Of a stretch of DNA of 6,576 nucleotides, positions 1-6,100 are shown in pieces. Source of the stretch: an uncultured Muribaculaceae bacterium (GTDB taxonomy: Bacteria; Bacteroidota; Bacteroidia; Bacteroidales; Muribaculaceae). The notes under the pieces are model-generated. The model saw only the letters and a program-made list of their open reading frames with translations. It was not told the DNA's origin and made no database searches. The position numbers and the translations under genes are program-made. The stretch covers positions 1 through 6,576 of the forward strand of contig CAJUBL010000094.1 of NCBI GenBank assembly GCA_910584665.1. The letters are read 5' to 3'. Every line of letters begins with the position of its first letter. Position 1 is the first letter of the stretch.

Positions 1-25
1 TTAATCAGACAATAAAATTTTAATT

Positions 26-2374
26 TTAACTAATTTTAAGAGACACTAGTGATGTCTGTTTGTTGGAGTCGGAGAACAACTCAGTTTTAATGGTTCCTCC
101 GTTATTATAATAAATAGCGTATTTATCGTTGAAAACGAACATCAGATCCATTAGCCCGTCATTATTATAGTCGGCCGAAAACACTTTCTTAGGTTCGGAT
201 GGAAATATAAACGAGTATCTGGTATCAGAAACAGACCAGACAGAATTAGATCCGGCATGTCCGAGGTGTTCTATAAATGTAGCGTTATATCTGCCATTGA
301 TGTTTTTTGTTTCAATATCTATTATTTCATCTTTACCGTCTCCGTCAAAATCAGCAATTGTGAATATAGAAGACGACTTTCCGTTGACTATAAAGCCATC
401 TTTGATATTATTCTTTTTTCCGACAACATCTTTTCCCCAGATTATCCAATAAAGACTGTTGGGAGATGATGTATATGAAAATACAAAATCATTGTATCCG
501 TCACCATCCAGATCAATTATTGCGGGTGTATCAAATGAAGATAAAGAGAATGTTTTTAAGTCGCTTACGATTCCCGGAATGACAAATCTTAGCGGCTCTT
601 CAAATGTTATATTATAGGATGTAATCTTTTTGCTTAATGACGTGTATAGATATGTCTCTGCTCCTATATTTCCATTCTTGTTTATCATGGCAAATGATAT
701 CTTTATGATATCACTTATGCCATCTCCGTTTAAATCGGATGAGAAAAACATTGTATTGCATTCCGTTGCATACGGTTCTGAAAATCCGATCTCACCCCTT
801 AATGTACGATATTGTGTCTTTCCTGATATCGGATTCCAGTTAAATGTTACCGGAGATTTTGAATTTCCATCTTCTGTCTGAAGTGTTACCAGTTTTAGTC
901 GTGTGAACTTACAGTTGCTGTTATCCAGATCATTATTATAGTCAAATACATATCTGCGATATACAGAAGAGGATGTCCGGGTTGTAATAGATTTCAGGCA
1001 TATATCCATACACCCTTTAACACCGTTAACTGTAAAATAGCGCTTATTGTTGTTCAGGTATTTGTATTCAAAGTAAATAGAACTGTGTGGTTTGCCGGGA
1101 AAAGCCTCATTCATACCATATGTAATAAGGCTTGGGTATACCATCATACTTCTTCTGTCATACCCATATGTAATATAGTTTCCATTAGAGTCTGTAGCCC
1201 GGCTTATATACCATTCGGCGATGCATTTTTCCCGTGAACTGCTGTAAAATTCATTCGCAGATGAGGATGATGTGCCATATTCATATGCTATGCCGTTGTC
1301 TATGACAGAAAACCATGTTTTCTCATTGTCGTCTTCATCATAATCATTATGCCTTGTGACAATTGTAAACGGACTTCCTTCCACGGAATATTTATTGTCT
1401 CCGGTAGGAATCATACGCTGGCCATCCAGAAGATAAGAGTCATTATCGGTATATGTGATACCTTTGTAATCATTGTCATAGAAAAGACTTTTCCCCGCTC
1501 GTGTTATAACTGAGATACCTGTGATATTTATTCCGTAACCAACGAGTCCGTAATTTAATAACTGGCTGTTATAGGAAATGCCTAATTGCGGCGTGAATTG
1601 ATGTTTGGGCATTTCTATGTTAAAATCATAAGTGGCAGCGCCTGCATCGGTTATGTTGTAATTTCCAAAAACAGAACCGGATCCATAGCCATCGTCGCTG
1701 TTGAGAAAAATCGGGCTTGGCGGAACCCGTTCGATCATTCCCGGTAACACTTCCGAACATTCCATTGAAATGGTTATTGCTGAATGTGTGGCTATCATTA
1801 TGGATGTTCTATGCCTTGTGTCAGTGCTGTCGGCAACAATCGGATCTGTTGTGTCGGTCTCATTGTCAGCGATTTCATCAGATAAATTTGTGTAAATAAT
1901 TTCATATGTCCCTGGATACAGTATCAGTATATCTTCCCCTTCTTTATTATCAATGGTATATCTGTCATCTGATTGTCTGGCAGCATGCCATGAAAACTGT
2001 TTATATCGTTTGCTTTCGCCATTCTCGATTCGGTTTAAACGTACGTTGATTTCAGGATTTTGTGGCGGTGTCACGTATGGCATGCCGACATAATAATAAA
2101 ATGTATCACATTTAAGTTTTACAACAGTGGTGTCTGATACCATTATGTCCCGTTTCGATTTTGTCTCGTCGATATAATTATAATATTGTAGTAAAGATAC
2201 CGATTCTGTGTTGCCGATTATCAGATCTATATAAGGTTCAGCAGGATCTGTCTGATCATCCAGGGATGTATCAACAATATCGTGACTATTGGAATCGCTT
2301 GCGTAGATACTTGTCATGCAAGTAGCCATGACGAATAATAGTGTTGCAAAAAAATCAGGTATAGATCTGTACAT
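26..2374 (-). CDS. Secreted SpvB-domain / FG-GAP repeat protein, Rhs-TcB-like, lacking an Rhs core
   Basis: This 782-residue protein is predicted to be exported. Residues 1 to about 25 form a signal peptide (MYRS start, hydrophobic FFATLLFVMA, likely cleavage after IYA). Residues of about 45-165 look beta-rich and end in PGTYEIIY (154-161); a Thr/Asp-rich linker follows. An SpvB/TcaC N-terminal-type domain runs from about residue 225 to 520, shown by MPKHQFTPQLGISYNSQ at 255-271, the GLVGYG...TGISVITR stretch just after it, and DSNGNYI at 395-401. Four FG-GAP/VCBS-like calcium loops follow: DLNGDGISD (547-555), DLDGDGYND (621-629), DFDGDGKDE (675-683) and DYNNDGLMD (735-743). In known families this arrangement is the N-terminal part of TcB or Rhs toxin-complex proteins, which form a shell or a surface scaffold. 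Here the frame ends about 40 residues after the last loop, with no YD/Rhs repeats, no toxin tip and no T9SS sorting domain. Two more in-frame stops lie within the next 21 bases, so this is not a single-base artefact. The gene starts 13 bp after the small T9SS gene and is probably cotranscribed with it. The domain assignment is fairly secure; the biological role is unknown. Confidence 0.82.
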   Translation of the reverse strand: MYRSIPDFFATLLFVMATCMTSIYASDSNSHDIVDTSLDDQTDPAEPYIDLIIGNTESVSLLQYYNYIDETKSKRDIMVSDTTVVKLKCDTFYYYVGMPYVTPPQNPEINVRLNRIENGESKRYKQFSWHAARQSDDRYTIDNKEGEDILILYPGTYEIIYTNLSDEIADNETDTTDPIVADSTDTRHRTSIMIATHSAITISMECSEVLPGMIERVPPSPIFLNSDDGYGSGSVFGNYNITDAGAATYDFNIEMPKHQFTPQLGISYNSQLLNYGLVGYGINITGISVITRAGKSLFYDNDYKGITYTDNDSYLLDGQRMIPTGDNKYSVEGSPFTIVTRHNDYDEDDNEKTWFSVIDNGIAYEYGTSSSSANEFYSSSREKCIAEWYISRATDSNGNYITYGYDRRSMMVYPSLITYGMNEAFPGKPHSSIYFEYKYLNNNKRYFTVNGVKGCMDICLKSITTRTSSSVYRRYVFDYNNDLDNSNCKFTRLKLVTLQTEDGNSKSPVTFNWNPISGKTQYRTLRGEIGFSEPYATECNTMFFSSDLNGDGISDIIKISFAMINKNGNIGAETYLYTSLSKKITSYNITFEEPLRFVIPGIVSDLKTFSLSSFDTPAIIDLDGDGYNDFVFSYTSSPNSLYWIIWGKDVVGKKNNIKDGFIVNGKSSSIFTIADFDGDGKDEIIDIETKNINGRYNATFIEHLGHAGSNSVWSVSDTRYSFIFPSEPKKVFSADYNNDGLMDLMFVFNDKYAIYYNNGGTIKTELFSDSNKQTSLVSLKIS

Positions 2375-2387
2375 TGTGATAACTGTT

Positions 2388-2828
2388 TTATTGTTTGATG
2401 ATTTTACAGCTTACACAATTGTCATCAGTCACGACGTTGACAATGTATATCCCATTTACTTCATCAGAGATATTTAATTCAGTAACAGGGCCTGATATTT
2501 TCTCGGTCAGAATCATCTGACCGGAAGTTTTATGTATATAAACCAATGTCTGTTGCTGTTCGTTGTAACCAGTTGCTTCTATTCTTATGATTCCGGATGT
2601 CGGATTAGGTCCTATTTTTATGGATCCGTCAAAAAGAGATATGTTTGAGGTTACATGACGAGGTGCCGTTTTCTGCTTTTCCGGCATTGAATTTGGAGTA
2701 TACAGCATTCTGACCGTTCTGTTACCATTTTCATCGTAATTTAATCTGACAACTCGGGATGTTGTTTCGGAAGAAAGCGTAAGTATCCATGTCAGTAAGC
2801 ATGAAAATAATGTAAGAAATCTTGTCAT
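2388..2828 (-). CDS. Small T9SS type A sorting-domain protein with one YD (Rhs-like) motif
   Basis: The start chosen gives 146 residues. It begins with a clear signal peptide (MTRFLTLFSCLLTWILTLSS, cleavage somewhere in residues 20-24). The open frame continues to an ATG at 2873, but that start lies upstream of the predicted -7 promoter box and would put a polar extension before the signal peptide, so 2828 is preferred. Residues 30-37, NYDENGNR, match the YD motif of Rhs repeats, and only one copy is present. Residues of about 70-146 form a typical type A C-terminal sorting domain: IGPNPTSG at 72-79, a central TSGQMI turn at 101-106, ISDEVNGIYIVNV at 120-132, and a basic KIIKQ terminus. In Bacteroidota such domains direct Sec-exported proteins through the outer membrane by the T9SS, after which they are removed by the sortase. 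The 49-residue mature N-terminal part is too small to be an enzyme. The SpvB-domain gene follows 13 bp downstream, so a partner or carrier role for that protein is possible, but this is inference. Confidence 0.85.
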   Translation of the reverse strand: MTRFLTLFSCLLTWILTLSSETTSRVVRLNYDENGNRTVRMLYTPNSMPEKQKTAPRHVTSNISLFDGSIKIGPNPTSGIIRIEATGYNEQQQTLVYIHKTSGQMILTEKISGPVTELNISDEVNGIYIVNVVTDDNCVSCKIIKQ

Positions 2829-2852
2829 AATGATATTTTGTCGGTGATTTTG

Positions 2853-2860
2853 CAAATATA
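2853..2860 (-). promoter_or_regulatory. Bacteroidota-type -7 box for the minus-strand gene pair
   Basis: Read on the minus strand this is TATATTTG, an exact match to the TAnnTTTG -7 consensus of the primary sigma factor in Bacteroidota. It lies 24 bp upstream of the ATG at 2828, leaving a short leader. No good -33 TTTG is seen; the nearest candidate is TTTA at 2884-2887, with a 23-bp spacer that is longer than usual. The promoter would serve the small T9SS gene and, by readthrough of a 13-bp gap, the SpvB-domain gene. Confidence 0.55.
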
Positions 2861-2939
2861 AATAAAAAAACATGAAATGTGCGTAAATTTGCTAAACATT
2901 TCTTATTATTTCGCAGTGTGGAGTGATTGTCTGTAATTG

Positions 2940-3017
2940 CGCGGAGTCGAGGTCTGGAAGATAGAATAAGCCGAGAGATAATCAATATCAGTCTTGAACC
3001 GGAATGTCAGCTCCGCG
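2940..3017. repeat. Long-span 7-bp inverted repeat in the intergenic region
   Basis: CGCGGAG at 2940-2946 is the exact reverse complement of CTCCGCG at 3011-3017, with 64 bases between. A G-T wobble pair could extend the helix by one on either side, and AATT occurs just outside each arm (2935-2938 and 3021-3024). A T5 run follows at 3026-3030. The arms are GC-rich in an AT-rich surrounding, which makes chance less likely but not excluded. This could be the closing stem of a small RNA or of a weak terminator, or it could be a coincidence. Confidence 0.35.
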
Positions 3018-3053
3018 TCTAATTGTTTTTGAGTATTAAAATGATGAAAAAAA

Positions 3054-3097
3054 GTGCGATTTGTGGGTGATGTCGTACATTTTTAGTAATTTCGCAC
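3054..3097. repeat. 6-bp inverted repeat bracketing the nifJ promoter
   Basis: GTGCGA at 3054-3059 is the reverse complement of TCGCAC at 3092-3097. The left arm directly abuts the TTTG taken as -33 box, and the right arm overlaps the end of the -7 box. The 32-base spacing is large for one dimeric regulator, so looping or two separate sites would be needed. The arms share the TGCG core with the palindrome at 3104-3119. Confidence 0.3.
3060..3094 (+). promoter_or_regulatory. Predicted nifJ promoter (TTTG ... TAATTTCG)
   Basis: TTTG at 3060-3063 and TAATTTCG at 3087-3094 resemble the Bacteroidota -33 and -7 boxes. The -7 box has one mismatch to TAnnTTTG, and the 23-bp spacer is a little longer than the usual 19-21. 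Transcription would start near 3100-3104, giving a leader of about 60 bases before the ATG at 3162. The call rests on pattern and position only. Confidence 0.45.
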
Positions 3098-3103
3098 CGT
3101 TAA

Positions 3104-3119
3104 TGCGTATTCATACGCA
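3104..3119. repeat. Perfect 7+7 bp palindrome in the nifJ leader, operator candidate
   Basis: TGCGTAT (3104-3110), two spacer bases, then ATACGCA (3113-3119) form a perfect inverted repeat. It lies just downstream of the predicted -7 box, at or directly after the expected transcription start. This is the usual place for a repressor operator, and as RNA it would form a small 5' hairpin with a 2-base loop, which is sterically poor; a DNA-binding site is therefore the better reading. It does not match the Crp/Fnr or Rex consensus sites. The regulator is unknown. Confidence 0.5.
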
Positions 3120-3161
3120 GTACTGTATGAGACTAATTCTAAACCAATAGATAATTTGATT

Positions 3162-6100
3162 ATGAGTAAAGAAAAAAAATTCTTGACTTGTGACGGTAAC
3201 CAGGCCGCTGCCCACGTGAGCTACATGTTCAGCGAGGTGGCCGCCATTTACCCGATCACCCCTTCGTCGACAATGGCTGAATATGTTGACGAGTGGGCTG
3301 CCGCAGGTCGCAAGAACATCTTTGGCGAGACTGTACTGGTTCAGGAGATGCAGTCAGAGGGTGGCGCCGCCGGTGCTGTGCACGGTTCGCTTCAGGCCGG
3401 TGCCCTGACCACTACCTATACCGCTTCTCAGGGTCTTCTGCTGATGATTCCAAATATGTACAAGATTGCCGGAGAGCAGTTGCCGTGTGTTTTCCACGTT
3501 TCGGCCCGTACGATCGCATCTCATGCACTCTCGATATTCGGTGACCATCAGGATGTGATGTCTGTACGTCAGACTGGCTTTGCTATGCTTGCCGAGGGTT
3601 CGGTACAGGAGGTTATGGACCTCTCCGGTGTCGCACATCTGTCTACCATCAAGAGCCGTATACCGTTTGTGAACTTCTTTGACGGTTTCCGTACATCTCA
3701 CGAGATACAGAAGATCGAGCAGATCGATCAGGAAGATCTCGCTCCCCTGCTTGACCGTGAGGCTGTGGCCGATTTCCGCCGCCGCGCCCTTACTCCCGAA
3801 GCCCCGGTTGCCCGTGGTATGGCCGAGAACGGTGACGTATTCTTCCAGCATCGTGAGTCCTGCAACACAGCCTATGAGGCCGTTCCCGGGATCGTGGAGA
3901 ACTATATGAAGGAGATCTCGAAGATCACCGGGCGTAACTATGGCCTGTTCAATTACTACGGAGCTCCCGATGCCGACCGCGTTATCATCGCTATGGGTTC
4001 TGTAACTCAGGCTGCCCAGGAGGCTATCGATCATCTCACCGCACAGGGAGAGAAAGTAGGTCTCGTTGCCGTTCATCTCTATCGCCCGTTCTCGGCTAAG
4101 CATTTCCTTGCCGCCGTTCCCGCCACAGCTAAGCGTATAGCCGTTCTCGACCGTACAAAGGAACCGGGAGCCAATGGCGAGCCTCTGTTGCTCGACGTCA
4201 AGGACTGCTTCTATGGTAAGGCTGACGCTCCCGTTATTGTGGGTGGCCGTTATGGTCTCGCCTCAAAGGATACTACTCCTGCCGCCATAATCTCGGTGTT
4301 CGAGAACCTGGCTCTGCCGCAGCCTAAGGATCGCTTTACCGTAGGCATCGTTGACGACGTCACATTCACATCGCTTCCTCTCAAGGAGGAGATCGCACTC
4401 GGCGGCGAAAGCACATACGAGGCTAAATTCTATGGCCTTGGTGCCGACGGTACCGTAGGTGCCAATAAGAACTCGGTGAAGATCATCGGTGACAACACCG
4501 ACAAGTACTGTCAGGCCTATTTCGCCTACGACTCGAAGAAGTCGGGTGGTTTCACCTGCTCTCATCTCCGTTTCGGTGACGATCCGATACGTTCGACCTA
4601 CCTTGTGAACACCCCCAACTTCGTCGCATGTCATGTTCAGGCCTACCTGCACATGTATGATGTGACACGCGGTCTGCGTGACGGCGGTACATTCCTGCTC
4701 AACACCATCTGGGAGGGCGAGGAACTGGCCAAGAACCTCCCCGCCAAGGTCAAGAAATACTTCGCCGACCACAACATCACCGTTTACTATATCAACGCCA
4801 CTAAGATAGCTCAGGAGATAGGTCTCGGTAACCGTACCAATACCATACTTCAGAGCGCATTCTTCCGTATCACCGAGGTTATCCCCGTTGATCTCGCCGT
4901 AGAGCAGATGAAGAAATTCATCGTCAAGAGCTATGGCAAGAAGGGTCAGGACGTTGTCGACAAGAACTATGCTGCCGTAGATCGTGGTGGTGAGTACAGA
5001 CAGCTCCATGTCGATCCGGCCTGGTCTCAGCTTGCACCCGAGGCTCCCGCAGCCAACGACGATCCCGCTTTCATCAATGAGATAGTACGTCCTATCAACG
5101 CTCAGGACGGAGACCTTCTCAAGGTGTCGGCATTCAGGGGAATCGAGGACGGTACCTGGAAGCAGGGCACTGCCGCCTACGAGAAGCGCGGTGTTGCAGC
5201 CTTTGTTCCTGAGTGGCTCGAGGAGAACTGTATACAGTGTAACAAGTGTGCCTATGTCTGCCCGCACGCCGCCATACGTCCGTTTGTGCTTGACGCCGCC
5301 GAGATGTCGGCCGCTCCGTTTGCCGAGGACAGGACACTGCCAGCTATCGGCAAGACCATGGCCGGAATGCGCTTCGTTCAGGCTGTCGATGTCCTCGACT
5401 GCCTCGGATGCGGCAACTGTGTTGACGTCTGCCCCGGAAAGAAAGGCGTGAAGGCACTCCGGATGAAACCCCTCGAGACCCAGCTTGACCATCAGACAGA
5501 ATGGGATTACTGCGTGAAGAAAGTCGCTTCAAAGCAGAATCTCGTCGACATCAAGGCCAACGTCAAGAACAGCCAGTTCGCTACTCCGCTCTTTGAGTTC
5601 TCAGGTGCATGTTCCGGTTGCGGAGAGACACCGTATGTCAAACTCATCAGCCAGCTCTTCGGTGATCACGAGATGGTTGCCAACGCTACCGGATGCTCGT
5701 CGATCTATTCAGGTTCGGTTCCGTCTACTCCCTATACTACCAACGCTCAGGGACATGGTCCTGCATGGGGTAACTCGCTCTTCGAGGACTTCGCCGAGTT
5801 CGGTCTCGGCATGACAATCGCCAACGAGAAGATGACCGAGCGTCTTGCCGGCTTCATGAAAGATGCCACCGAGTGTCCCAAGTGCTGTGACGAGATCAAG
5901 AAGCTTGCCGCAGAGTGGCTCGAGCTCCGTGACAACGCGGCCGAGACACGTCGTATCGCCGACGCTCTCATTCCGCTCTGCGAGGCCTGCGGTTGTGATA
6001 CATGCAACAATATCCTATCGCTCAAGGGCTTCATTGTAAAGCGTTCACAGTGGATCATAGCCGGTGACGGCGCCGCCTACGATATAGGTTTCGGCGGTCT

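Larger units (their letters stand above)
2829..3161. other. Divergent intergenic region, no gene recognised
   Basis: These 333 bp separate the minus-strand secreted pair from nifJ. They hold the -7 box of the pair near the left end and a plausible nifJ promoter and leader dyad near the right end. The middle part (about 2895-3050) has no convincing coding frame; it has a long-span inverted repeat (2940-2946 with 3011-3017) followed by TTTTT at 3026-3030. A plus-strand TAAATTTG at 2884-2891 also matches the -7 consensus but lacks a correctly spaced -33 box. No tRNA, known riboswitch or mobile-element end was recognised by eye. Confidence 0.6.

Noticed and set aside
1..28. Frameshift at the end of the SpvB-domain gene as explanation for its early stop
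   Set aside because: The only alternative open frame at that place ends after about a dozen codons at 1-3, so no long continuation exists within the window.
2300..2374. Lipoprotein signal in the SpvB-domain protein (Cys in MATC)
   Set aside because: The residues before Cys are M-A-T, not a lipobox, and the IYA site fits an ordinary signal peptidase I cleavage better.
2731..2985. An 84-codon minus-strand frame overlapping the start of the small T9SS gene
   Set aside because: It overlaps the secure signal-peptide coding region in another frame and shows no domain, and it runs through the predicted promoter.
3041..3070. A 9-codon ORF starting ATGATGAAA
   Set aside because: It lies mostly upstream of the predicted nifJ promoter boxes and is too short to support.
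3103..3150. A 15-codon leader ORF (MRIHTQYCMRLILNQ) ending 11 bases before nifJ
   Set aside because: It starts practically at the predicted transcription start, has no ribosome-binding signal and no run of regulatory codons; an ORF this short is expected by chance.
3151..3158. ATAATTTG just before the nifJ start as a -7 promoter box
   Set aside because: It is shifted by one from TAnnTTTG and lies 3 bases from the start codon, leaving no room for a leader.
4263..5492. A 409-codon open frame on the minus strand, and another of 249 codons at 3354-4103, opposite nifJ
   Set aside because: They lie antisense to a certain, highly conserved gene; the products have no signal, motif or family resemblance and are explained by the codon bias of nifJ.
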